Of a stretch of 64,000 bases of DNA, positions 1 through 10,586 are shown piece after piece (the first letter of the stretch is position 1; every line of letters begins with the position of its first letter). The stretch is from contig NW_027478159.1 of the NCBI RefSeq assembly GCF_051020975.1, forward strand, positions 2,186,501 through 2,250,500. Direction: 5' to 3'. Position numbers and translations under genes: made by a program. The notes beneath the pieces are model-generated. The model had not been told where the DNA came from. It made no database searches and worked only from the letters and a program-made list of their open reading frames with translations. Origin of the DNA: Osmia lignaria lignaria. Lineage: Eukaryota; Arthropoda; Insecta; Hymenoptera; Megachilidae.

Positions 1-290
1 GGACATATTTCGAGATATTTCTTCTTCTTGTTGTTCTTCTTCTGCACAGCTAAACTGGAAGTGGCATTTCCAGCTCGCAATAGTGCAGAGTTATCCCAAA
101 GAAAGGGGCCACGATGTTTCTGTATCTCTATTATGTTGGTGCGGCTTCGGAACTTTTAAATATCTCGATATATCTCGAAAACTACGCTTCTGATCAAAAA
201 ATATCATACAACATAAATTGTAGGAAACATAATTCTCTACAAAAAAGGTCTCTTAACATTTTGCCATAGCTCGCTTCGTTTCGGAGATAT

Positions 291-515
291 TTGCAGATTT
301 ATCTCAAGGGAAGGGGCCTGACGGACATATTTCGAGATATTTCTTCCTCTTGTTGTTCTTCTTCCGCACAGCTAAGCTGGAAGTGGCGTTTGCAGCGCGC
401 AATAGTGCAGAGTTATCTCAAAGAAAGGGGCCACGGTGTTTCTGTATCTCTATTATGTTGGTGCGGCTTCGGAACTTTTAAATATCTTGATATATCTCGA
501 GAACTACGCATCTGA
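291..515 (+). other. Recurrent 74-codon open frame, judged non-coding (example)
   Basis: Most units carry this frame, bounded upstream by an in-frame TAG (in catagctcg) and downstream by TGA (in tctgatca). Its first codon is TTG; only the units at 19920, 26679 and 30863 have a nearby in-frame ATG. In 21 units it is cut by a stop: TGA at ttgatgcgg (4796, 32151, 36979), at cttgatgttc (12197, 15416, 23461) and at gctgaaagt (13163, 16382, 21852, 24427, 28611); TAG at tttatagctc (34726, 35692, 36014, 56611, 57255, 57577, 58542, 59508) and at gaagtagc (48891); TAA at aaataaagg (36657). Eleven more units carry a one-base deletion inside it. The frame also shifts by one base per 322-bp unit. A Cys- and Ser-rich stretch merely translates the TTC/TTG tract. 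I see no sign of a real protein. Confidence 0.9.
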
Positions 516-661
516 TCAAAAAATATCTTACTACATAAAAAGTAGGAAACTTAATTCTCTACAAGAAAGGTCTCTAAACATTTTGCCATAGCTCGCTTCG
601 TTTCCGAGATATTTGCAGATTTATCTCAAGGGAAGGGGCCTGACGGACATATTTCGAGATA

Positions 662-693
662 TTTCTTCTTCTTGTTGTTCTTCTTCTGCACAG
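662..693 (+). other. Pyrimidine tract ending in CAG, splice-acceptor-like
   Basis: A TTC/TTG tract of about 27 nt runs into TGCACAG. A CTGAC, matching the loose metazoan branch-point pattern YTNAY, lies about 50 nt upstream (around 640-644). Together they look like a 3' splice site and occur in almost every unit on this strand. Nothing in the window shows that it is used. The tract keeps its length across the units I compared although it resembles a trinucleotide microsatellite. Confidence 0.45.
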
Positions 694-701
694 CTAAGCT
701 G
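691..701. repeat. Perfect palindrome CAGCTAAGCTG
   Basis: Five bases on each side mirror around a central A. It is present in most units. It is broken by a G-to-A change (ctaaactgg) in the sub-class that also carries cattttccag-type bases just downstream, for example the units starting at 1256, 3830, 5117, 18313 and 46960. Possibly a protein site; no direct evidence. Confidence 0.5.
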
Positions 702-3700
702 GAAGTGGCATTTGCAGCTCGCAATAGTGCAGAGTTATCTCAAAGAGAGGGGCCACGGTGTTTCTGTATCTCTATTATGTTGGTGCGGCTTCGGAACTTT
801 TAAATATCTCGATATATCTCGAAAACTACGCTTCTGATCAAAAAATATCATAGAACATAAATTGTAGGAAACATAATTCTCTACAAAAAACGTCTCTTAA
901 CATTTTGCCATAGCTCGCTTCGTTTCCGAGATATTTGCAGATTTATCTCAAGGGAAGTGGCCTGACGGACATATTTCGAGATATTTCTTCTTCTTGTTGT
1001 TCTTCTTCTGCACAGCTAAGCTGGAAGTGGCATTTGCAGCTCGCAATAGTGCAGAGTTATCCCAAAGAAAGGGGCCACGGTGTTTCTGTATCTCTATTAT
1101 GTTGGTGCGGCTTCGGAACTTTTAAATATCTCGATATATCTCGAAAACTACGCTTCTGATAAAAAATATCATACAACATAAAAAGTAGGAAACTTAATTC
1201 TCTACAAAAAAGGTCTCTTAACGTTTTGCAATAGCTCGCTTCGTTTCCGAGATATTTGCAGATTTATCTCAAGGGAAGGGTCCTGACGGACATATTTCGA
1301 GATATTTCTTCTTCTTGTTGTTCTTCTTCTGCACAGCTAAACTGGAAGTGGCATTTCCAGCTCGCAATAGTGCAGAGTTATCCCAAAGAAAGGGGCCGCG
1401 ATGTTTCTGTATCTCTATTATGTTGGTGCGGCTTCGGAACTTTTAAATATCTCGATATATCTCGAAAACTACGCTTCTGATCAAAAAATATCATACAACA
1501 TAAATTGTAGGAAACATAATTCTCTACAAAAAAGGTCTCTTAACATTTTGCCATAGCTCGCTTCGTTTCCGAGATATTTGCAGATTTATCTCAAGGGAAG
1601 GGGCCTGACGGACATATTTCGAGATATTTCTTCCTCTTGTTGTTCTTCTTCCTCACAGCTAAGCTGGAAGTGGCATTTGCAGCGCGCAATAGTGCAGAGT
1701 TATCTCAAAGAAAGGGGCCACGGTGTTTCTGTATCTCTATTATGTTGGTGCGGCTTCGGAACTTTTAAATATCTTGATATATCTCGAGAACTACGCATCT
1801 GATCAAAAAATATCATACTACATAAAAAGTAGGAAACTTAATTCTCTACAAGAAAGGTCTCTACACATTTTGCCATAGCTCGCTTCGTTTCCGAGATATT
1901 TGCAGATTTATCTCAAGGGAAGGGGCCTGACGGACATATTTCGAGATATTTCTTCTTCTTGTTGTTCTTCTTCTGCACAGCTAAGCTGGAAGTGGCATTT
2001 GCAGCTCGCAATAGTGCAGAGTTATCTCAAAGAGAGGGGCCGCGGTGTTTCTGTATCTCTATTATGTTGGTGCGGCTTCGGAACTTTTAAATATCTCGAT
2101 ATATCTCGAAAACTACGCATCTGATCAAAAAATATCATAGAACATAAATTGTAGGAAACATAATTCTCTACAAAAAACGTCTCTTAACATTTTGCCATAG
2201 CTCGCTTCGTTTCCGAGATATTTGCAGATTCAGCTCAAAGGAACTGGCCTGACGGACATATTTCGAGATATTTCTTCTTCTTGTTGTTCTTCCTCTGCAC
2301 AGCTAAGCTGGAAGTGGCATTTACAGCTCGCAATAGTGCAGAGTTATCTCAAAGAAAGGGGCCACGGTGTTTCTGTATCTCTATTATGTTGGTGCGGCTT
2401 CGGAACTTTTAAATATCTCGATATATCTCGAAAACTACGCTTCTGATCAAAAAATATCATACAACATAAATTGTAGGAAACATAATTCTCTACAAAAAAG
2501 GTCTCTTAACATTTTGCCATAGCTCGCTTCGTTTCCGAGATATTTGCAGATTTATCTCAAGGGAAGGGGCCTGACGGACATATTTCGAGATATTTCTTCC
2601 TCTTGTTGTTCTTCTTCCTCACAGCTAAGCTGGAAGTGGCATTTGCAGCGCGCAATAGTGCAGAGTTATCTCAAAGAAAGGGGCCACGGTGTTTCTGTAT
2701 CTCTATTATGTTGGTGCGGCTTCGGAACTTTTAAATATCTTGATATATCTCGAGAACTACGCATCTGATCAAAAAATATCATACTACATAAAAAGTAGGA
2801 AACTTAATTCTCTACAAGAAAGGTCTCTAAACATTTTGCCATAGCTCGCTTCGTTTCTGAGATATTTGCAGATTTATCTCAAGGGAAGGGGCCTGACGGA
2901 CATATTTCGAGATATTTCTTCTTCTTGTTGTTCTTCTTCTGCACAGCTAAGCTGGAAGTGGCATTTGCAGCTCGCAATAGTGCAGAGTTATCTCAAAGAG
3001 AGGGGCCACGGTGTTTCTGTATCTCTATTATGTTGGTGCGGCTTCGGAACTTTTAAATATCTCGATATATCTCGAAAACTACGCTTCTGATCAAAAAATA
3101 TCATAGAACATAAATTGTAGGAAACATAATTCTCTACAAAAAACGTCTCTTAACATTTTGCCATAGCTCGCTTCGTTTCCGAGATATTTGCAGATTCAGC
3201 TCAAAGGAACTGGCCTGACGGACATATTTCGAGATATTTCTTCTTCTTGTTGTTCTTCCTCTGCACAGCTAAGCTGGAAGTGGCATTTACAGCTCGCAAT
3301 AGTGCAGAGTTATCTCAAAGAAAGGGGCCACGGTGTTTCTGTATCTCTATTATGTTGGTGCGGCTTCGGAACTTTTAAATATCTCGATATATCTCGATAA
3401 CTACGCTTCTGATCAAAAAATATCATAGAACATAAATTGTAGGAAACATAATTTTCTACAAAAAACGTCTCAACATTTTGCCATAGCTCGCTTCGTTTCC
3501 GAGATATTTGCAGATTCAGCTCAAAGGAACTGGCCTGACGGACATATTTCGAGATATTTCTTCTTCTTGTTGTTCTTCCTCTGCACAGCTAAGCTGGAAG
3601 TGGCATTTGCAGCTCGCACTAGTGCAGAGTTATCTCAAAGAAAGGGGCCACGGTGTTTCTGTATCTCTATTATGTTGGTGCGGCTTCGGAACTTTTAAAT

Positions 3701-5116
3701 ATCTTGATATATCTCGAGAACTACGCATCTGATCAAAAAATATCATACTACATAAAAAGTAGGAAACTTAATTCTCTACAAGAAAGGTCTCTAAACATTT
3801 TGCCATAGCTCGCTTCGTTTCCGAGATATTTGCAGATTTATCTCAAGGGAAGGGGCCTGACGGACATATTTCGAGATATTTCTTCTTCTTGTTGTTCTTC
3901 TTCTGCACAGCTAAACTGGAAGTGGCATTTCCAGCTCGCAATAGTGCAGAGTTATCCCAAAGAAAGGGGCCACGATGTTTCTGTATCTCTATTATGTTGG
4001 TGCGGCTTCGGAATTTTTAAATATCTCGATATATCTCGAAAACTACGCTTCTGATCAAAAAATATCATACAACATAAATTGTAGGAAACATAATTCTCTA
4101 CAAAAAAGGTCTCTTAACATTTTGCCATAGCTCGCTTCGTTTCCGAGATATTTGCAGATTTATCTCAAGGGAAGGGGCCTGACGGACATATTTCGAGATA
4201 TTTCTTCCTCTTGTTGTTCTTCTTCCTCACAGCTAAGCTGGAAGTGGCATTTGCAGCGCGCAATAGTGCAGAGTTATCTCAAAGAAAGGGGCCACGGTGT
4301 TTCTGTATCTCTATTATGTTGGTGCGGCTTCGGAACTTTTAAATATCTTGATATATCTCGAGAACTACGCATCTGATCAAAAAATATTATACTACATAAA
4401 AAGTAGGAAACTTAATTCCCTACAAGAAAGGTCTCTAAACATTTTGCCATAGCTCGCTTCGTTTCCGAGATATTTGCAGATTTATCTCAAGGGAAGGGGC
4501 CTGACGGACATATTTCGAGATATTTCTTCTTCTTGTTGTTCTTCTTCTGCACAGCTAAGCTGGAAGTGGCATTTGCAGCTCGCAATAGTGCAGAGTTATC
4601 TCAAAGAGAGGGGCCACGGTGTTTCTGTATCTCTATTATGTTGGTGCGGCTTCGGAACTTTTAAATATCTCGATATATCTCGAAAACTACGCTTCTGATC
4701 AAAAAATATCATAGAACATAAATTGTAGGAAACATAATTCTCTACAAAAAACGTCTCTTAACATTTTGCCATAGCTCGCTTCGTTTCCGAGATATTTGCA
4801 GATTCAGCTCAAAGGAACTGGCCTGACGGACATATTTCGAGATATTTCTTCTTCTTGTTGTTCTTCTTCTGCACAGCTAAGCTGGAAGTGGCATTTGCAG
4901 CTCGCACTAGTGCAGAGTTATCTCACAGAAAGGGGCCACGGTGTTTCTGTATCTCTATTATGTTGATGCGGCTTCGGAACTTTTAAATATCTCGATATAT
5001 CTCGAAAACTACGCTTCTGATAAAAAATATCATACAACATAAAAAGTAGGAAACTTAATTCTCTACAAAAAAGGTCTCTTAACGTTTTGCAATAGCTCGC
5101 TTCGTTTCCGAGATAT

Positions 5117-7046
5117 TTGCAGATTTATCTCAAGGGAAGGGTCCTGACGGACATATTTCGAGATATTTCTTCTTCTTGTTGTTCTTCTTCTGCACAGCTA
5201 AACTGGAAGTGGCATTTCCAGCTCGCAATAGCGCAGAGTTATCCCAAAGAAAGGGGCCACGATGTTTCTGTATCTCTATTATGTTGGTGCGGCTTCGGAA
5301 CTTTCAAATATCTCGATATATCTCGAAAACTACGCTTCTGATCAAAAAATATCATACAACATAAATTGTAGGAAACATAATTCTCTACAAAAAAGGTCTC
5401 TTAACATTTTGCCATAGCTCGCTTCGTTTCCGAGAGATTTGCAGATCTATCTCAAGGGAAGGGGCCTGACGGACATATTTCGAGATATTTCTTCCTCTTG
5501 TTGTTCTTCTTCCTCACAGCTAAGCTGGAAGTGGCATTTGCAGCGCGCAATAGTGCAGAGTTATCTCAAAGAAAGGGGCCACGGTGTTTCTGTATCTCTA
5601 TTATGTTGGTGCGGCTTCGGAACTTTTAAATATCTTGATATATCTCGAGAACTACGCATCTGATCAAAAAATATCATACTACATAAAAAGTAGGAAACTT
5701 AATTCTCTACAAGAAAGGTCTCTAAACATTTTGCCATAGCTCGCTTCGTTTCCGAGATATTTGCAGATTTATCTCAAGGGAAGGGGCCTGACGGACATAT
5801 TTCGAGATATTTCTTCTTCTTGTTGTTCTTCTTCTGCACAGCTAAGCTGGAAGTGGCATTTGCAGCTCGCAATAGTGCAGAGTTATCTCAAAGAGAGGGG
5901 CCACGGTGTTTCTGTATCTCTATTATGTTGGTGCGGCTTCGGAACTTTTAAATATCTCGATATATCTCGAAAACTACGCTTCTGATCAAAAAATATCATA
6001 GAACATAAATTGTAGGAAACATAATTCTCTACAAAAAACGTCTCTTAACATTTTGCCATAGCTCGCTTCGTTTCCGAGATATTTGCAGATTCAGCTCAAA
6101 GGAACTGGCCTGACGGACATATTTCGAGATATTTCTTCTTCTTGTTGTTCTTCCTCTGCACAGCTAAGCTGGAAGTGGCATTTACAGCTCGCAATAATGC
6201 AGAGTTATCTCAAAGAAAGGGGCCACGGTGTTTCTGTATCTCTATTATGTTGGTGCGGCTTCGGAACTTTTAAATATCTCGATATATCTCGAAAACTACG
6301 CTTCTGATCAAAAAATATCATAGAACATAAATTGTAGGAAACATAATTTTCTACGAAAAACGTCTCAACATTTTGCCATAGCTCGCTTCGTTTCCGAGAT
6401 ATTTGCAGATTCAGCTCAAAGGAACTGGCCTGACGGACATATTTCGAGATATTTCTTCTTCTTGTTGTTCTTCCTCTGCAGAGCTAAGCTGCAAGTGGCA
6501 TTTGCAGCTCGCAATAGTGCAGAGTTATCTCAAAGAAAGGGGCCACGGTGTTTCTGTATCTCTATTATGTTGGTGCGGCTTCGGAACTTTTAAATATCTC
6601 GATATATCTCGAAAACTACGCTTCTGATCAAAAAATATCGTAGAACATAAATTGTAGGAAACATAATTCTCTACAAAAAAGGTCTCTTAACATTTTGCGA
6701 TAGCTCGCTTCGTTTCCGAGATATTTGCAGATTTATCTCAAGGGAAGGGGCCTGACGGACATATTTCGAGATATTTCTTCTTCTTGTTGTTCTTCTTCTG
6801 CACAGCTAAGCTGGAAGTGGCATTTGCGGCTCGCACTAGTGCAGAGTTATCTCAAAGAAAGGGGCCACGGTGTTTCTGTATCCCTATTATGTTGGTGCGG
6901 CTTCGGAACTTTTAAATATCTTGATATATCTCGAGAACTACGGCTCTGATCAAAAAATATCATAGAACATGAAAAGTAGGAAACTTAATTCTCTACAAAA
7001 AAGGTCTCTTAACATTTTGCCATAGCTCGCTTCGTTTCCGAGATAT
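5117..7046. repeat. Six-unit higher-order repeat, copy 1 (1930 bp)
   Basis: Units start at 5117, 5439, 5761, 6083, 6403 and 6725. Diagnostic changes are ctttcaaata in the first, cttcctcacag in the second, cgtctcaac (a 2-bp deletion) at the end of the fourth, gagctaagctgcaag in the fifth and tccctattatg with acggctctg in the sixth. Against copy 2 I noticed only three differences: gagagattt and gatctat near 5430-5450, and aataatgc near 6195. Confidence 0.9.
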
Positions 7047-8976
7047 TTGCAGATTTATCTCAAGGGAAGGGTCCTGACGGACATATTTCGAGATATTTCT
7101 TCTTCTTGTTGTTCTTCTTCTGCACAGCTAAACTGGAAGTGGCATTTCCAGCTCGCAATAGCGCAGAGTTATCCCAAAGAAAGGGGCCACGATGTTTCTG
7201 TATCTCTATTATGTTGGTGCGGCTTCGGAACTTTCAAATATCTCGATATATCTCGAAAACTACGCTTCTGATCAAAAAATATCATACAACATAAATTGTA
7301 GGAAACATAATTCTCTACAAAAAAGGTCTCTTAACATTTTGCCATAGCTCGCTTCGTTTCCGAGATATTTGCAGATTTATCTCAAGGGAAGGGGCCTGAC
7401 GGACATATTTCGAGATATTTCTTCCTCTTGTTGTTCTTCTTCCTCACAGCTAAGCTGGAAGTGGCATTTGCAGCGCGCAATAGTGCAGAGTTATCTCAAA
7501 GAAAGGGGCCACGGTGTTTCTGTATCTCTATTATGTTGGTGCGGCTTCGGAACTTTTAAATATCTTGATATATCTCGAGAACTACGCATCTGATCAAAAA
7601 ATATCATACTACATAAAAAGTAGGAAACTTAATTCTCTACAAGAAAGGTCTCTAAACATTTTGCCATAGCTCGCTTCGTTTCCGAGATATTTGCAGATTT
7701 ATCTCAAGGGAAGGGGCCTGACGGACATATTTCGAGATATTTCTTCTTCTTGTTGTTCTTCTTCTGCACAGCTAAGCTGGAAGTGGCATTTGCAGCTCGC
7801 AATAGTGCAGAGTTATCTCAAAGAGAGGGGCCACGGTGTTTCTGTATCTCTATTATGTTGGTGCGGCTTCGGAACTTTTAAATATCTCGATATATCTCGA
7901 AAACTACGCTTCTGATCAAAAAATATCATAGAACATAAATTGTAGGAAACATAATTCTCTACAAAAAACGTCTCTTAACATTTTGCCATAGCTCGCTTCG
8001 TTTCCGAGATATTTGCAGATTCAGCTCAAAGGAACTGGCCTGACGGACATATTTCGAGATATTTCTTCTTCTTGTTGTTCTTCCTCTGCACAGCTAAGCT
8101 GGAAGTGGCATTTACAGCTCGCAATAGTGCAGAGTTATCTCAAAGAAAGGGGCCACGGTGTTTCTGTATCTCTATTATGTTGGTGCGGCTTCGGAACTTT
8201 TAAATATCTCGATATATCTCGAAAACTACGCTTCTGATCAAAAAATATCATAGAACATAAATTGTAGGAAACATAATTTTCTACGAAAAACGTCTCAACA
8301 TTTTGCCATAGCTCGCTTCGTTTCCGAGATATTTGCAGATTCAGCTCAAAGGAACTGGCCTGACGGACATATTTCGAGATATTTCTTCTTCTTGTTGTTC
8401 TTCCTCTGCAGAGCTAAGCTGCAAGTGGCATTTGCAGCTCGCAATAGTGCAGAGTTATCTCAAAGAAAGGGGCCACGGTGTTTCTGTATCTCTATTATGT
8501 TGGTGCGGCTTCGGAACTTTTAAATATCTCGATATATCTCGAAAACTACGCTTCTGATCAAAAAATATCGTAGAACATAAATTGTAGGAAACATAATTCT
8601 CTACAAAAAAGGTCTCTTAACATTTTGCGATAGCTCGCTTCGTTTCCGAGATATTTGCAGATTTATCTCAAGGGAAGGGGCCTGACGGACATATTTCGAG
8701 ATATTTCTTCTTCTTGTTGTTCTTCTTCTGCACAGCTAAGCTGGAAGTGGCATTTGCGGCTCGCACTAGTGCAGAGTTATCTCAAAGAAAGGGGCCACGG
8801 TGTTTCTGTATCCCTATTATGTTGGTGCGGCTTCGGAACTTTTAAATATCTTGATATATCTCGAGAACTACGGCTCTGATCAAAAAATATCATAGAACAT
8901 GAAAAGTAGGAAACTTAATTCTCTACAAAAAAGGTCTCTTAACATTTTGCCATAGCTCGCTTCGTTTCCGAGATAT
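7047..8976. repeat. Six-unit higher-order repeat, copy 2 (1930 bp)
   Basis: The same six unit types in the same order as the preceding copy, offset by exactly 1930 bp. It keeps the same diagnostic substitutions and the same 320-bp fourth unit (8013-8332). Confidence 0.92.
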
Positions 8977-10586
8977 TTGCAGATTTATCTCAAGGGAAGG
9001 GTCCTGACGGACATATTTCGAGATATTTCTTCTTCTTGTTGTTCTTCTTCTGCACAGCTAAACTGGAAGTGGCATTTCCAGCTCGCAATAGCGCAGAGTT
9101 ATCCCAAAGAAAGGGGCCACGATGTTTCTGTATCTCTATTATGTTGGTGCGGCTTCGGAACTTTCAAATATCTCGATATATCTCGAAAACTACGCTTCTG
9201 ATCAAAAAATATCATACAACATAAATTGTAGGAAACATAATTCTCTACAAAAAAGGTCTCTTAACATTTTGCCATAGCTCGCTTCGTTTCCGAGATATTT
9301 GCAGATTTATCTCAAGGGAAGGGGCCTGACGGACATATTTCGAGATATTTCTTCCTCTTGTTGTTCTTCTTCCTCACAGCTAAGCTGGAAGTGGCATTTG
9401 CAGCGCGCAATAGTGCAGAGTTATCTCAAAGAAAGGGGCCACGGTGTTTCTGTATCTCTATTATGTTGGTGCGGCTTCGGAACTTTTAAATATCTTGATA
9501 TATCTCGAGAACTACGCATCTGATCAAAAAATATCATACTACATAAAAAGTAGGAAACTTAATTCTCTACAAGAAAGGTCTCTAAACATTTTGCCATAGC
9601 TCGCTTCGTTTCCGAGATATTTGCAGATTTATCTCAAGGGAAGGGGCCTGACGGACATATTTCGAGATATTTCTTCTTCTTGTTGTTCTTCTTCTGCACA
9701 GCTAAGCTGGAAGTGGCATTTGCAGCTCGCAATAGTGCAGAGTTATCTCAAAGAGAGGGGCCACGGTGTTTCTGTATCTCTATTATGTTGGTGCGGCTTC
9801 GGAACTTTTAAATATCTCGATATATCTCGAAAACTACGCTTCTGATCAAAAAATATCATAGAACATAAATTGTAGGAAACATAATTCTCTACAAAAAACG
9901 TCTCTTAACATTTTGCCATAGCTCGCTTCGTTTCCGAGATATTTGCAGATTCAGCTCAAAGGAACTGGCCTGACGGACATATTTCGAGATATTTCTTCTT
10001 CTTGTTGTTCTTCCTCTGCAGAGCTAAGCTGCAAGTGGCATTTGCAGCTCGCAATAGTGCAGAGTTATCTCAAAGAAAGGGGCCACGGTGTTTCTGTATC
10101 TCTATTATGTTGGTGCGGCTTCGGAACTTTTAAATATCTCGATATATCTCGAAAACTACGCTTCTGATCAAAAAATATCGTAGAACATAAATTGTAGGAA
10201 ACATAATTCTCTACAAAAAAGGTCTCTTAACATTTTGCGATAGCTCGCTTCGTTTCCGAGATATTTGCAGATTTATCTCAAGGGAAGGGGCCTGACGGAC
10301 ATATTTCGAGATATTTCTTCTTCTTGTTGTTCTTCTTCTGCACAGCTAAGCTGGAAGTGGCATTTGCGGCTCGCACTAGTGCAGAGTTATCTCAAAGAAA
10401 GGGGCCACGGTGTTTCTGTATCCCTATTATGTTGGTGCGGCTTCGGAACTTTTAAATATCTTGATATATCTCGAGAACTACGGCTCTGATCAAAAAATAT
10501 CATAGAACATGAAAAGTAGGAAACTTAATTCTCTACAAAAAAGGTCTCTTAACATTTTGCCATAGCTCGCTTCGTTTCCGAGATAT
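8977..10586. repeat. Six-unit higher-order repeat, copy 3 lacking one unit (1610 bp)
   Basis: Units at 8977, 9299, 9621, 9943 and 10265 match units 1, 2, 3, 5 and 6 of the two preceding copies. The fourth, 320-bp unit is missing exactly. The simplest explanation is loss of one unit by unequal exchange, although the shorter form could be ancestral. Confidence 0.9.

Larger units (their letters stand above)
615..758 (+). repeat. Internal direct repeat within the unit (about 30 nt, 114 bp apart)
   Basis: The segment at 615-646 (beginning GCAGATTTATCTCAA and ending GACGG) is similar to 729-758 (beginning GCAGAGTTATCTCAA and ending CACGG). In the commonest version of the second copy, which reads AAAGAAAGG, the two align with three substitutions and one 2-nt gap. 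This suggests that part of the 322-bp unit arose from an older duplication of a shorter element. Similarity beyond these 30 nt is weak, so I do not claim that the whole unit is built from 114-bp pieces. Confidence 0.65.
605..824. repeat. CGAGATAT motif, two direct and two inverted copies per unit
   Basis: CGAGATATTT occurs at 605-614 and 655-664, exactly 50 bp apart. Its reverse complement AAATATCTCG is at 802-811, and a further inverted ATATCTCG is at 814-821. The longest perfect pair is TTTCGAGATAT (652-662) with ATATCTCGAAA (814-824), 11 bp, so the unit can in principle fold into a stem about 170 bp across. The first copy also forms a small local hairpin, GAGATA (606-611) with TATCTC (622-627). 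In the other 3' class the first inverted copy reads ATCTTG and the second extends to CTCGAG. The layout resembles an array of binding sites for a sequence-specific satellite protein; that role is inference and I recognise no known factor's site. Confidence 0.7.
613..934 (+). repeat. Reference satellite unit (322 bp)
   Basis: One complete unit chosen to describe internal structure; its phase is arbitrary. In order it holds: the ttgcag landmark (613-618); a purine-rich segment ending in gacgg (to 646); a CGAGATAT motif (655-662); a TTC/TTG pyrimidine tract ending in CAG (662-693); the palindrome CAGCTAAGCTG (691-701); a second purine-rich segment similar to the first (729-758); two inverted copies of the CGAGATAT motif in an AT-rich stretch (802-821); TGATCA (about 835-840) followed by an A6 tract; and a TA-rich tail with a second A tract near 885. 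A hand count gives G 64, C 63, so 39% G+C. It belongs to the class with ctcgaaaac and aaattgtagg in its 3' half. Confidence 0.95.
1..5116. repeat. Loosely ordered satellite units with a recurring theme
   Basis: Sixteen or so units without a strict higher-order period. A marker unit with cttcctcacag and cagcgcgc occurs at 1578, 2544 and 4152 (spacings 966 and 1608) and continues at 5439, 7369 and 9299. It is usually preceded by a ctaaactgg unit, or followed by a cttctgatc-class unit and then a unit beginning cagattcagc. Two 321-bp units (935 and 4796) share the same one-base deletion in gataaaaaata. One 320-bp unit (3188) reads cgtctcaac. No gene is seen. Confidence 0.85.

Noticed and set aside
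291..515. A 74-residue Cys/Ser-rich protein family encoded in tandem by nearly every unit
   Set aside because: Starts are TTG, 21 units have stops and 11 have frameshifts, the frame moves by one base per unit, and variants spread with the DNA blocks. The Cys/Ser stretch is a translation of the TTC/TTG tract.
590..620. A CENP-B box around gcttcgtttccgag
   Set aside because: Only the first seven bases (CTTCGTT) fit the box; the essential A and CGGG positions do not match.
850..885. A yeast-type replication origin core in the AT-rich tail (reverse strand ATTTATGTTCT)
   Set aside because: It matches 10 of 11 positions, but the consensus is specific to budding yeast and such near-matches are common in AT-rich DNA. 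It is also absent from the aaaaagtagg class.
5176..5364. A 62-codon frame starting in the pyrimidine tract, also at 7106 and 9036
   Set aside because: It starts at TTG and opens only because one T-to-C change (ctttcaaata) removes a TAA in one duplicated unit type.
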